Positions 49,007 to 57,843 of a DNA stretch of 64,000 bases are shown one piece after another. Source of the stretch: Saprospiraceae bacterium (GTDB lineage Bacteria > Bacteroidota > Bacteroidia > Chitinophagales > Saprospiraceae). A program made the position numbers and the translations under genes. How positions within the stretch are numbered: position 1 is the stretch's first letter; every line of letters starts with the position of its first letter. The notes under the pieces were generated by a model, which was given only the letters and a program-made list of their open reading frames with translations, did no database searches and had not been told where the DNA came from. The DNA lies in NCBI GenBank assembly GCA_016714085.1, contig JADJNW010000022.1, positions 15,595 through 79,594 of the forward strand, written 5' to 3'.

Positions 49007-49559
49007 GGTTATCAGAATTTCTTTGAATAATATGTATTTTTTTTATCAAATGACCTTCGTCGTCAAAGGTTATTTCGTAAAGCTTGGGTGTTTTTAATTC
49101 CCAACCCTTTATAATAATTTCATAATAAGTGTTTAAACGATTTGACATATCTTCTTGCTCGAAAACGCCCGCCAATACAGCTTCACTACCATTATAATGA
49201 AGTTGAATTTTTTGGAATTTATATTTATTAAAAACAGAATCAAGCTCTTTATTCATTCTCTCAAGTACCGCTTTTGGAAGCGTTTTGATCTCAATTTCAA
49301 TATCCTGAATAATGCCTGTCGAATCAAATTCAATACTATACCTGGATTTTTTATATTTAAATTTTGCTTCGATGGTTATACCCAAATGGCTTTCTTCTTG
49401 ATACCATTTGATCCTGCTATCTACTTTCGTGGAATCAATAAAAGCTAAAGCCTGCGCCGGAACTGACGCATCTTTAATTCGATCTTCGCGCTCAAATTTC
49501 TGTTGAGCAAGGATCGCCAGCGGAAGGGTAATAAAAGCTAAAGAAATAAAAAGTTTCAT
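48996..49559 (-). CDS. PepSY-like periplasmic protein
   Basis: 187 residues with a signal peptide ending PLAILAQQ. Two PepSY-like beta-alpha-beta units are apparent (RIKWYQEESHLGITIEAKFK with YSIEFDSTGIIQDIEI; later YYEIIIKGWELKTPKLYEIT with FDDEGHLIKKIHI). Such proteins may bind peptides or modulate envelope enzymes. No experimental role is known. It is encoded immediately upstream of, and overlapping with, the DUF2490 gene, a pairing that suggests joint function at the envelope. Confidence 0.75.
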   Translation of the reverse strand: MKLFISLAFITLPLAILAQQKFEREDRIKDASVPAQALAFIDSTKVDSRIKWYQEESHLGITIEAKFKYKKSRYSIEFDSTGIIQDIEIEIKTLPKAVLERMNKELDSVFNKYKFQKIQLHYNGSEAVLAGVFEQEDMSNRLNTYYEIIIKGWELKTPKLYEITFDDEGHLIKKIHIIQRNSDNLEY

Positions 49560-49768
49560 AACCATTCTTTGCTTAACTTTCTTATTTAAGCAATTTATTT
49601 CATATAAAGTTCTTACATTTTTGTTATAATTTTTAATTAAAAGATGTATTCCATATTTTAGATGATTTTTTTAAAATATTTAATTGATGTAACACAACAT
49701 AAAATCAAGACTATAGTTCTGCACTCAGACTTCTTTTTCAGAAATTAGCCTGCATTTTATAAACTGTG

Positions 49769-49776
49769 TACCTTTG
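49769..49776 (+). promoter_or_regulatory. -7 box TACCTTTG of the HipA-like/DUF3037 pair
   Basis: TAnnTTTG match 18 bases before the ATG at 49795. It also shows that the true start must be at or after 49795 rather than the TTG at 49774, which lies inside the box. Confidence 0.6.
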
Positions 49777-49794
49777 CTTTCCAAAGCACCAACG

Positions 49795-50577
49795 ATGGAG
49801 TTACGAACCGTAAATGTTATGCGATATATTATGCCTTTGAGGGAAGGCGGCTCTCTGCCTGCACTGGCGGAAGCGGATGACGATTTTAAATATGTGCTGA
49901 AATTCAGAGGGGCAGGGCAAGGTACAAAGGCGCTTATCGCTGAATTAATAGGTGGAGAGATCGCCAGAATCCTGGGATTGAAAGTGCCGGAAATCGTTTT
50001 TATCAACCTTGACGAGGCTTTTGGGCGCACCGAAGGCGATGAAGAAATCCAGGATTTATTACAATCCAGTCGTGGACTCAATCTTGGCTTGCATTTTTTA
50101 TCGGGCGCTTTTACATTTGATCCCGTGGTGCATTCGGTTGATGCGGACACGGCATCTAAAATTGTATGGTTGGATGCTTTGTTGACCAACGTGGATCGCA
50201 CCGTGCGCAATACCAATATGTTACTGTGGCACAGAGAGTTATGGTTGATCGATCATGGTGCATCTTTATATTTTCATCATGCCTGGGGCGATTGGGAGCG
50301 CGCAGCTTTGAGTCCTTTTTCACAAATAAAGAATCATGTTTTATTGCCAAAAGCAAGTAAATTAGAGGAAATTAATACAACATATAAAGAAATATTAACT
50401 TTCGATAAAATTCAGGAGTTAATATCATGGATTCCCGATGATTGGTTACATTGGAATGATATAACAGAAACACCTGAAAATATCAGGCATATTTATACGC
50501 AATTTATTACAACAAGATTAAATAACGCCGAAATTTTTATAAAAGCAGCGCAAGATGCCAGAGCAACACTTATATGA
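49795..50577 (+). CDS. HipA-like kinase-fold protein (HipA_2 type)
   Basis: 260 residues. It has a compact kinase-like fold related to the C-lobe of HipA: YVLKFRGAGQGTKALIAELI (ATP/lysine region), the catalytic loop WLDALLTNVDRTVRNTNMLL with the D-x-N pattern, and the metal-binding LWLIDHGASLYF. Unlike toxin HipA it lacks the N-terminal subdomain, and no HipB-like antitoxin is adjacent. Instead a DUF3037 gene overlaps its end by 23 bases, a common and uncharacterised pairing. Target and activity are unknown. Confidence 0.88.
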   Translation: MELRTVNVMRYIMPLREGGSLPALAEADDDFKYVLKFRGAGQGTKALIAELIGGEIARILGLKVPEIVFINLDEAFGRTEGDEEIQDLLQSSRGLNLGLHFLSGAFTFDPVVHSVDADTASKIVWLDALLTNVDRTVRNTNMLLWHRELWLIDHGASLYFHHAWGDWERAALSPFSQIKNHVLLPKASKLEEINTTYKEILTFDKIQELISWIPDDWLHWNDITETPENIRHIYTQFITTRLNNAEIFIKAAQDARATLI

Positions 50578-50938
50578 ATATGCAGTGATTCGTTTTGTGC
50601 CAAACGTTGAGCGTGAAGAGTTTATCAACGTCGGGGTTATTTTATTTTCAAAACGAGCGAATTATATAAAAATACGCTATCAAATTAATCAGGAAAAAAT
50701 CCTGGGTCTTGCCCCTGAAACTGATATGGAAACTTTACAAGAACATTTAGAAGCTTTTGAAAAAATATGTTCAGGCGCTAAAGACGGCGGCCCGATTGCA
50801 TCTTTGGATGTTCCAGAACGCTTCCGCTGGTTGACTGCGGTGCGCAGCGCTTCTTTGCAAACCTCTCGCCCCCATCCTGGCTTTGCCACTGATTTGAATA
50901 TTACGCTGGAAAAATTATTTCAGGAATTGGTTTTATAA
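50555..50938 (+). CDS. DUF3037 domain protein, partner of the HipA-like kinase
   Basis: 127 residues. The family signature YEYAVIRFVPNVEREEFINV and GVILFSKRANYIKIRYQINQ is at the N-terminus, and an FRWLTAVRSASLQTSRPHPG segment lies near the end. The start codon lies inside the upstream kinase gene, so the two proteins are translationally coupled and probably form a complex. No catalytic residues are known. Confidence 0.9.
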   Translation: MPEQHLYEYAVIRFVPNVEREEFINVGVILFSKRANYIKIRYQINQEKILGLAPETDMETLQEHLEAFEKICSGAKDGGPIASLDVPERFRWLTAVRSASLQTSRPHPGFATDLNITLEKLFQELVL

Positions 50939-51012
50939 TAAAGTCTAGTAGCTATTCATTAAAAATAATAAGAAATAAGCTGTGAGAGAATAAGGTATAA
51001 ATTACATTCCTG

Positions 51013-52122
51013 TTATTTTATTATCATCTCAGAAAATTTTATTGCAATAGATGATACAATGAAAAAATTATTATTCGTAAATGAATTTGGAGTTTCAAAA
51101 ATTTTGTCTTCGCTGTTTAACCAACGTCCTTCAAGTCTGCAAGCTATATTGGCTGCTGGTATATAATCAAAATTTAAAGAAAATCCTGTTGTTTTAAATC
51201 CGTTTGCGGTTTTAGTCGGTATAATAACGCCACTCTCATCTTGATAATATTCTATTCTAAAAGCTGCTTTCCAATTTTTATTAACAGCATATTGAGTAAT
51301 AATAACAGGGCTGAACCAAATATCATAAACGGAACTATTTATTACTTCCTGCTGCACTCCAATATCAAAACCTGCAATCAAACCAAGTTTTTTTGTAATA
51401 TAAAATTTCCCGTAAAAATTATTGAAATAGCGCATCTGCCTCATATTATCAGGGACATCCGTGCCAATGAAAGTACTCCAATTCAAAGTTATTTTATCAT
51501 TTGGATTAAAACTAACTTGCGTACCAAAAGAAGGTAAAGAATTTCCTTCCAGGCGCTGAATACGCTGCCAACCATTACAAATAAGCGTTGCGATAGTCCA
51601 TTTATTATTAGGGTTATACGTCAATTTTACACCTGATATAAAATAAGGTGAATTTTCAGCTAATAAGGAACGCGTCAATGTCCAGTTATCAATAGAAATA
51701 GCGCTTTCAAAGCCAATATGAGAAGCAAAAACGCCTGCATCTAACCAAAGTTTATTTTCCTTGCTTAATGAAATGCCTGCATTCGCTTCAAAAATATTTT
51801 TCAAAAGCCCAGGTTCTGCTGCATAATTATCATTGGCATACGTACCCGCTTGCAAAGCAAGATTCATTCTGTATTTGATCTGCTCCACATTTAATTTTAT
51901 ATACCCCAGGTTTATATTAAATTCATTATGCCGATTATGATTAAATAGAAAAGATTGGCGATAATTATTAATTGGCTGATTAAAATCATAAGCATAAAAT
52001 ACATCTACAAAACCAGAAATATTTACACCTGGCTTTTGCTGCCAGGAGCTATCCGTTTGAGAGAAAGTTTTATTGAATATTACAATAAAAATAAGGATAA
52101 ATATGATGTATAACTTATACAT
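51013..52122 (-). CDS. outer-membrane porin of the potassium locus (bbp2-like)
   Basis: 369 residues with a signal peptide (YIIFILIFIVIFNKTFSQ). A beta-barrel follows with VSGF-type opening GVNISGFVDVFYAYDFNQPI and NNYRQSFLFNHNRHNEFNIN, then NWTLTRSLLAENSPYFISGV. This pattern matches the putative beta-barrel porin-2 (bbp2, PF07642-like) proteins that often accompany K+ uptake genes in Bacteroidota. It probably gives potassium a route across the outer membrane. It overlaps the end of trkA by 8 bases. The ATG at 52122 (MYKLYIIFI) is preferred over a TTG two codons upstream. Confidence 0.85.
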   Translation of the reverse strand: MYKLYIIFILIFIVIFNKTFSQTDSSWQQKPGVNISGFVDVFYAYDFNQPINNYRQSFLFNHNRHNEFNINLGYIKLNVEQIKYRMNLALQAGTYANDNYAAEPGLLKNIFEANAGISLSKENKLWLDAGVFASHIGFESAISIDNWTLTRSLLAENSPYFISGVKLTYNPNNKWTIATLICNGWQRIQRLEGNSLPSFGTQVSFNPNDKITLNWSTFIGTDVPDNMRQMRYFNNFYGKFYITKKLGLIAGFDIGVQQEVINSSVYDIWFSPVIITQYAVNKNWKAAFRIEYYQDESGVIIPTKTANGFKTTGFSLNFDYIPAANIACRLEGRWLNSEDKIFETPNSFTNNNFFIVSSIAIKFSEMIIK

Positions 52123-52779
52123 TTCCAAATATTTTTGACACTTCGCTCACTTTTTCCCTTTTGGATAATACCACAACGATATCTTTTACAAAGATGCGCG
52201 TTTCACCTTCCGGGATAATTATTTTACTATTGCGTTTTACGATCATAATCCTCGTATCGGGCGGCAAAATCTTTTCTTTATTTAGTTCTTTAATAAGTTT
52301 ATTAGCGGCTGCAGATTCTTTTTCTACAACTAACTCTAATACTTCAAACCCATCACCCAAATCCAAAATTCTTTAACATTCGCGCCTTGAACCGCTCTGT
52401 ATAAATATCTTCCATTCAAGCGATAAGGGCTTTCAACGGTATCTATGCCTAAATTTTCAAAAACAGAAATATGATCTTCATTATTCACCGAACTAACCAA
52501 TCGGTTGACACCCAGTTGTTTAGCCAATAAAATAACCAACGAATTTACCGCATCATCATTGGTTGTAACAATAATCGCATCGGCTCTATCCGCTTTTGCT
52601 TCTCGGAGCGTTTCGATATTGGTTGCATCCGCATTAATAACGATGCAATCATAATGAGTAGCCACCCAATCGGCGGCTTCTTTATTTTTTTCTATTACAT
52701 ACACGTCTTGTCGGTCATTTATTGCCGATTCTATTACGTGTTTCCCTGTTCTTCCTGAACCCACAATAATAATGTGCAT
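52115..52779 (-). CDS. trkA: TrkA/KtrA potassium-channel regulatory subunit (frameshifted)
   Basis: About 221 residues after restoring one base in the A4/T4 run at 52365-52368; the junction then reads VQGANVKEFLDLGDGFEVLE. The N-terminal RCK Rossmann domain has MHIIIVGSGRTGKHVIESAI, the acidic strand end VYVIEKNKEA and VINADATNIETLREAKADRA. The C-terminal RCK_C domain is KLIKELNKEKILPPDTRIMI to FVKDIVVVLSKREKVSEVSK. The length fits single-unit KtrA-like proteins. It gates the TrkH channel by binding nucleotides. It lies 24 bases downstream of trkH. Confidence 0.92.
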
Positions 52780-52803
52780 AATTTTAATATTTTATTTAGC
52801 AAA

Positions 52804-54363
52804 TTAAATAATGCTTGGCTTTGAACCATAAATCAATACCCGCAGCAATACCATTACAGGTATAATTTCTATTCTACCCGTCCACATTTGAATAATATAA
52901 ATAATTTCTAAAATGGGTGACATACTCGGATCTGTGATACCTACGGAAAGCCCAACCGTACCTTGCGCAGATGCAGATTCAAAAAGGGCATCAGCAAGTG
53001 TAAAGTTCTCATTCATAAAATAAACAGTAAATACAGTGGAAATAAATACGAATAAAATATAAATTAAAGTAAATAACCCTGCCCTGGCCAATTCCGCATT
53101 CATTTCTTGTGAAAGCAAGATTTTATGATTAAATTTTACCGTTTTGAGCGTATTCTTTGAAAGAAAAACTTTATTGATATGCCATATTAATCCTTTTTGA
53201 AGTAATAATGCTCTGATAATCTTTATACCGCCCACCGTTCCTCCCGCAGAGCCGCCAATAATCATGGCTCCTGCCACTATAAAAAGAATGGAAATATCAT
53301 CCCATCCACCTATATTAGAAGTTTGCCAACCCGTTGTGGATAAAGCACTTACAAATTGGAATACGCCCTCCCGAAAGGGATTTGAAACAACTTCGGGTTT
53401 AAATAACATCAAGGACAAAACGACACTACCAAAAATTGACGCGATAATCATAGCGCGTGTCTGTATATCTTTCCAGATTTGATTAAATTCTTTTAGAAAA
53501 ATAAAACGATATAAAAAAGGAATAGAAAATCCGCCTATTAGCATGGGTAATATGTGTAATATCTCCATTTGTACAGAATGATAGCCTGCAATGCTATCGT
53601 CCAAAGTGCTGAATCCGCCTGTGGACTGCCCTGTCATGGCATGGTTCACTGCATCAAAAACTGCTTCGGAAATTGGATATTCGGGAAGTATAATAATCGT
53701 ACCAATTAATAAGTAAATAAACATAATAAATGTAATGACAAAATATACTTTCCAGATGGATCTGGCGGTTTCTATTACATTTGCTCTTAACTTGGTACCG
53801 CTCGCTTCTGAATTGTATAATAAAATAGCGCTTTGACCCGGAATATTTTTAAAAACAGCTAATGCCATTACAATAAATCCTGCCCCGCCTACCCATTGTG
53901 AAAATGAACGATAGAATAGAATTGTCTTGCCGACCGATGGTTCGTTGTATGCCATCGTAAGTCCGGTAGTTGTAAAAGCGCTGGTACTCTCAAACACAGA
54001 ATGTAAAGGATTTCTAAAATGAAGTAAACTAGAAGTATAATTAAATCCCTCTGGAACGAACGCTTGCATTATATCCAGAGGCGTAATGAGCGCTGTAATA
54101 TAATAAGGTATTGCTCCAAATAATATAATTATCAACCAGCCCAACGCTGCTATTGCCAGGGAATGCTTATACTCAGGCTCTTGTGATGTTTTTAACCACC
54201 TGTATATCATAAATCCTATCAAAGAAGTAAAAATACCTGAGATAACAAACCCTGCAAATGAATACCATTCTTGATAGATGATGGCGACAATGGAAGGAAT
54301 GATTATTATAATGCCTAAAATAATTTGTAAACTGGCTATTTGCTTGATAATGGATGAATACAT
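52804..54363 (-). CDS. trkH: TrkH-family potassium transporter
   Basis: 519 residues. Four membrane-pore-membrane repeats are present, each with the selectivity-filter glycine visible: STSAFTTTGLT, NHAMTGQSTGGFST, FVSALSTTGWQTS and FESASAQGTVGLSVG. The third repeat is followed by the AGAMIIGGSAGGTVGGIKII gate region. The size is typical for TrkH, and the single-RCK partner is closer to Ktr systems. It imports K+ with TrkA. It is encoded after a KdpDE-like two-component pair and a small unknown gene, all on the minus strand. Confidence 0.95.
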   Translation of the reverse strand: MYSSIIKQIASLQIILGIIIIIPSIVAIIYQEWYSFAGFVISGIFTSLIGFMIYRWLKTSQEPEYKHSLAIAALGWLIIILFGAIPYYITALITPLDIMQAFVPEGFNYTSSLLHFRNPLHSVFESTSAFTTTGLTMAYNEPSVGKTILFYRSFSQWVGGAGFIVMALAVFKNIPGQSAILLYNSEASGTKLRANVIETARSIWKVYFVITFIMFIYLLIGTIIILPEYPISEAVFDAVNHAMTGQSTGGFSTLDDSIAGYHSVQMEILHILPMLIGGFSIPFLYRFIFLKEFNQIWKDIQTRAMIIASIFGSVVLSLMLFKPEVVSNPFREGVFQFVSALSTTGWQTSNIGGWDDISILFIVAGAMIIGGSAGGTVGGIKIIRALLLQKGLIWHINKVFLSKNTLKTVKFNHKILLSQEMNAELARAGLFTLIYILFVFISTVFTVYFMNENFTLADALFESASAQGTVGLSVGITDPSMSPILEIIYIIQMWTGRIEIIPVMVLLRVLIYGSKPSII

Positions 54364-54374
54364 TTTGTTTTCGA

Positions 54375-54697
54375 TTATGATTTAAGTTGTTGTTGGAGTT
54401 CTGCGATTTTTTAGCAATACTTTCAATGGAATTATAAAGCGTATTAAAGTCTATTCTTGTTATTTCCATTTCTTTATTGTCTTTAATATTTTCCAGCGAT
54501 TTACTAATTTTAGTAAGATGAAGCGTAAAATCTTCTTCGTCTGATGTCTTTAAAGCGCCATTTGTCATATCATATAATAAATCTCCAATATTTAAAAGAG
54601 ACTTTATTAATAAAAAGTGTTTTCTATTTAATAAAATCTTCAAAGAATTAATTTCTTTTAGTATATCCACTAAAAGATATGCAGAATTACGATCCAT
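54375..54697 (-). CDS. small helical protein between the response regulator and trkH (frameshifted)
   Basis: About 107 residues after adding one A to the T6/A6 run at 54407-54412, which makes the end IAKKIAELQQQLKS and stops at 54375, 11 bases before trkH. Uncorrected, the frame would run 200 bases into trkH. The sequence is entirely helical and probably coiled-coil (AYLLVDILKEINSLKILLNR, LLNIGDLLYDMTNG, FTLHLTKISKSLENI), with no signal peptide. No family is recognised. Its place in the operon suggests a cytoplasmic accessory or regulator of the potassium system. Confidence 0.65.
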
Positions 54698-54800
54698 ATT
54701 GATGTCCTCATTCAGTGAAAGAATGATGCCACAAAGTTCGGGCAAAACAGATATGCAAAAAATCAAGCTTTACGGGAAAAGCATAAAAATTTTATAAAGA

Positions 54801-55478
54801 CTACTGAAAGCGATAACCAACGCCACTTTCAGTGATGATATGCTGCGGATTATTAGGATTTTCTTCAATTTTTTTGCGAAGCGTACCAACAAACACCCTT
54901 AAATATTGGGTTTCAGTTTGATAACCAACACCCCATATTTCTTTTAAAATATATCGATGCGTCAAAACTTTACCTTCATTTTTAGCAAAAAGCGCCAATA
55001 AATTATATTCGGTAGAAGTAAGCTTTAAAACTTCATCCTTCTTTTTAACAACGCGTGCTATCAAATCAATTTCAAGATTGGCACAAGCAATAATAGATTC
55101 ATTTTCAATACTTTGGCTTCTTTTTATGGCTGCGCGTATTCTTGCTAAAAGCTCACCTGTTCTAAATGGTTTTGTTAAATAATCTGTTGCCCCATTATCA
55201 AGCGCAGACACAATATCATGTTCACTATCCTGAACAGATAGAATTATGATAGGTTTATTATACCATTCTCTTAATTCTTTTAATACAATATGTCCGCTTT
55301 TGTCCGGCAGCCCAATATCCAATAAAATCAAATCTGGCGGGTGGTTTGCGGATAAAATCAATCCCTCTTTTCCTGTACTTGCTTGGATAACTTTATAATC
55401 ATTACTTTCCAAGTTAATTTGAAGTAATTTGCGAATTTGCGGCTCGTCATCAATGATAAGAATTTCAGCTTTATTCAT
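54801..55478 (-). CDS. KdpE-like response regulator
   Basis: 225 residues. Receiver domain with IDDEP, phospho-acceptor Asp54 in LILLDIGLPDKSG and YLTKPFR; OmpR-type winged helix from about 130 (LTSTEYNLLALFAKNEGKVL, then YLRVFVGTLRKKIEENPNNP, ending SGVGYRFQ). The YLRVFVGTLRKKIE helix and overall similarity are typical of KdpE. It overlaps the kinase gene by 8 bases. The likely targets are its own operon through the tandem repeat at 56579-56600 and hence trkH/trkA. Confidence 0.9.
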   Translation of the reverse strand: MNKAEILIIDDEPQIRKLLQINLESNDYKVIQASTGKEGLILSANHPPDLILLDIGLPDKSGHIVLKELREWYNKPIIILSVQDSEHDIVSALDNGATDYLTKPFRTGELLARIRAAIKRSQSIENESIIACANLEIDLIARVVKKKDEVLKLTSTEYNLLALFAKNEGKVLTHRYILKEIWGVGYQTETQYLRVFVGTLRKKIEENPNNPQHIITESGVGYRFQ

Positions 55479-56550
55479 TATTCAACTCATTAATAGAAGA
55501 TGTTTCAACAGGAATTTCAATTGTAAAAATTGCTCCGCCCTTTTCAGCATTTTGTAATATTATTTTTCCATTTAGCGCTTCTGTAAAACCTTTCACGATG
55601 GAAAGCCCTAAGCCTGTGCCTCCTGATTTATTATCCAATCGGTAAAATTTTTCAAAAACTAATAATAATTTATCTTTTGGAAAACCCAACCCATTATCGG
55701 AAACGGTGATTAGTAGTTTATTTTCAATAATATTGGCATTAATCATAATTTTAGAATGAATCGGTGTATGATTAATACTATTATGAATGAGATTGTTTAA
55801 AATGGTTTCAATAAAGCCGCTATCTGATTTAATATAAGGTAAATCCTCATTTGGCTCAAAGACAATTACATGGTTTTCAGCATTTTCTTTATTTTGTTTT
55901 ATTACCGAAAAAATCAATTCATTTATATCGCACCAATCTAATTTTGGTTTTAAAATGCCTGCTTCCAGGCGACTCATATTCAAAAGGTTTTCGACTTGTC
56001 TATTCAAGCGAAAACTCGCAATTTCAATTTCTGAATAAAGTTCTTTTTTATTGTTATTTGATAGCTTTGTTTCATTATCTTTAATCGTATCAATGGCGCC
56101 TATAATAGTAGCGATGGGCGTTCTCAGTTCGTGTGATAATGAATTAAGTAAAATATTATACAGCTTAATACTCTTTTCTTTTTCTTCTTTATCTCTGGCT
56201 TTTCGTTCAAATTCTCTGATTTTAAAACTTGATACCGCATTAATCATGGCAATCACAAAATACATCAAAAACATTAATGCATCTTCGGGTGTGCCAATAT
56301 GAAAAGTAAAGGTGGGTGGGATAAAAAAGAAATTCCAAATCAAAGCACTTAATAACGCAGTAACTAAAACCGGGAAAATATCAAATAGCATCGCTAATAA
56401 TGAAACCACAAGCAATAAAATAAGCGCTACAATCCGATAACCGATAAATTCAACCGAAAAATAAGACACAACAGCGGTCAAGATGGTAAGCGAAATGCTT
56501 ATCAAATATTGATTTAAAGTGCTGTATGTGCTGGTTCTGAATAAATCCAA
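55471..56550 (-). CDS. KdpD-like sensor kinase lacking the N-terminal KdpD and Usp domains
   Basis: 359 residues. Four transmembrane helices (about 15-110) match the DUF4118 membrane module of KdpD (YRIVALILLLVVSLLAMLFD, WNFFFIPPTFTFHIGTPEDA). HisKA follows with His140 in NSLSHELRTPIATI, and HATPase_c with LNNLIHNSINHTP, SDNGLGFPKDK and GGTGLGLSIVKGFTEALNGK. Full-length KdpD also carries large N-terminal KdpD and Usp domains that are missing here. The start is a TTG at 56550, as no ATG lies near. It is the first gene of the potassium operon. Confidence 0.88.
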   Translation of the reverse strand: MDLFRTSTYSTLNQYLISISLTILTAVVSYFSVEFIGYRIVALILLLVVSLLAMLFDIFPVLVTALLSALIWNFFFIPPTFTFHIGTPEDALMFLMYFVIAMINAVSSFKIREFERKARDKEEKEKSIKLYNILLNSLSHELRTPIATIIGAIDTIKDNETKLSNNNKKELYSEIEIASFRLNRQVENLLNMSRLEAGILKPKLDWCDINELIFSVIKQNKENAENHVIVFEPNEDLPYIKSDSGFIETILNNLIHNSINHTPIHSKIMINANIIENKLLITVSDNGLGFPKDKLLLVFEKFYRLDNKSGGTGLGLSIVKGFTEALNGKIILQNAEKGGAIFTIEIPVETSSINELNNE

Positions 56551-56562
56551 TTATTTTTTGTA

Positions 56563-56600
56563 CAAAGTTAATGATTAGATTATAAAGATATTATAAAGAT
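56563..56600 (-). promoter_or_regulatory. promoter of the potassium operon with tandem 11-bp direct repeat
   Basis: The minus strand has a -7 box TAACTTTG (plus 56563-56570). Instead of a -33 TTTG, the region upstream holds two immediately adjacent copies of ATTATAAAGAT (plus 56579-56589 and 56590-56600). This spacing of 11 bp per copy is what an OmpR/KdpE-type dimer needs, and it overlies the missing -33 element, suggesting an activator-dependent promoter. Confidence 0.6.
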
Positions 56601-56671
56601 ATACTTTGTTTTTTCTTGTGTCGCGCCTTAGAAGGGATACAATCTACGACACGATTCCATTGTGCGGGCTT

Positions 56672-57145
56672 TCATTTACATACTATTATCCTTTTTAGCA
56701 TCAAAATCGCATTAAAATGAATGCCTTCGTGATGGGTGATATAATCAATCGCATCGCTGATGCTTATTAACTGGATATTATAAATTTGTTCGATTTTTTC
56801 TGGTTTATTATATTGTTTAAATAAACCATTTTCCAAATCTATCTGTATTTGTTGTACGGTTGTAATAAATTGCTGTTTAATGATATTAATTTCATTTTCA
56901 TCAATAAAATCGGAAGGCTTTGTGCCTGGTAAAAACGGATAGAAATATTTTTCTTCCAATGGAATCGGCAATCCCGAATTTCTGTAACACAGCGCCTGCA
57001 AGACCGCATTTAAATGTCCCAAATTCCAAATAATATTATTATTAAAATTTTCGGGGATATAATTTAATTCTTCCGCGCTGAATAAATCAATTTTAGCGAG
57101 CAAATACTTTCGGAAATTGAAAATAAGATCAATATTATATTGCAT
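56672..57145 (-). CDS. DinB-like helical-bundle protein
   Basis: 157 residues. It resembles the DinB_2/YfiT superfamily: the opening helix with LLAKIDLFSAEELNYIPENF, NNIIWNLGHLNAVLQALCYR carrying the first conserved His, and DAIDYITHHEGIHFNAILML with the later His pair. The three His are where this family binds a divalent metal. Functions range from thiol transferases to unknown roles in stress. The ATG at 57145 (MQYNIDLIF) is preferred. A GTGTCG/CGACAC hairpin (56618-56652) lies beyond its stop. Confidence 0.8.
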   Translation of the reverse strand: MQYNIDLIFNFRKYLLAKIDLFSAEELNYIPENFNNNIIWNLGHLNAVLQALCYRNSGLPIPLEEKYFYPFLPGTKPSDFIDENEINIIKQQFITTVQQIQIDLENGLFKQYNKPEKIEQIYNIQLISISDAIDYITHHEGIHFNAILMLKRIIVCK

Positions 57146-57203
57146 AATGATTTTTTTTATAGACGGCACTATGGATTGCCCGTTTTATTAAATTTAATTG
57201 AAT

Positions 57204-57758
57204 TTATCCATTCTTTTCATTCCATGCTACCCGCTCTACTTCATAAATATAATTTAATTTTGATGGCTCGCCATAATAAGCAATCTCCTGCTCCCCTACT
57301 TTTTTTGCGCCTAATCTGCCAATGGCAATCTGCGAACGAATATTTTCTGCGCCAATATGAAAACCCACTTTGGAGACATATTGAAATAAATAATCCAGCA
57401 TTAATGCTTTTGCTAAAAGATTAACGCCTTTTCCCCAGTATACGCGTGCATAGAAAGTATAACCAATCAAAATGCTATTCTCTTCCTCATTATAGTCATA
57501 TATACGCGTGCTTCCTGCTATTTGCCCGGTAGCTTTGTCTATGATTTTAAATGCCCCCTTGCTTTGCATAGCGCCTTCAAAATAAACCCTAAAAACCTCT
57601 TCTCTCCATCGATCTTTATTCGGATGTTGTTCCCAAATCTTAGGATCGGAAGCAACCTGGTAAAGCGCTTCAAAATCTTCGTTTTCTAAAGGCCGTAGCA
57701 GAATTGTATCGTTTTCTAAAACGGGTTGAATGCTGAATATTCCTTGTCGCAATGCCAT
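57204..57758 (-). CDS. GNAT acetyltransferase (RimJ/RimL-like)
   Basis: 184 residues. The N-terminal strand ILLRPLENEDFEALYQVASD and the acetyl-CoA-binding region YTFYARVYWGKGVNLLAKAL identify a GNAT of the ribosomal-protein acetyltransferase type. It also shows ENIRSQIAIGRLGAKKVGEQ, which is characteristic of that group. The preferred acceptor is unknown. It is not overlapping with its neighbours and the start is an ATG at 57758. Confidence 0.9.
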   Translation of the reverse strand: MALRQGIFSIQPVLENDTILLRPLENEDFEALYQVASDPKIWEQHPNKDRWREEVFRVYFEGAMQSKGAFKIIDKATGQIAGSTRIYDYNEEENSILIGYTFYARVYWGKGVNLLAKALMLDYLFQYVSKVGFHIGAENIRSQIAIGRLGAKKVGEQEIAYYGEPSKLNYIYEVERVAWNEKNG

Positions 57759-57843
57759 CGATTTTCTTTTTATTTGGATTGTAAAGTTACAGATTGTCGA
57801 TATAACTTAAATCGTCCTACGGCTCGAAGCCGCGCATCCACCC

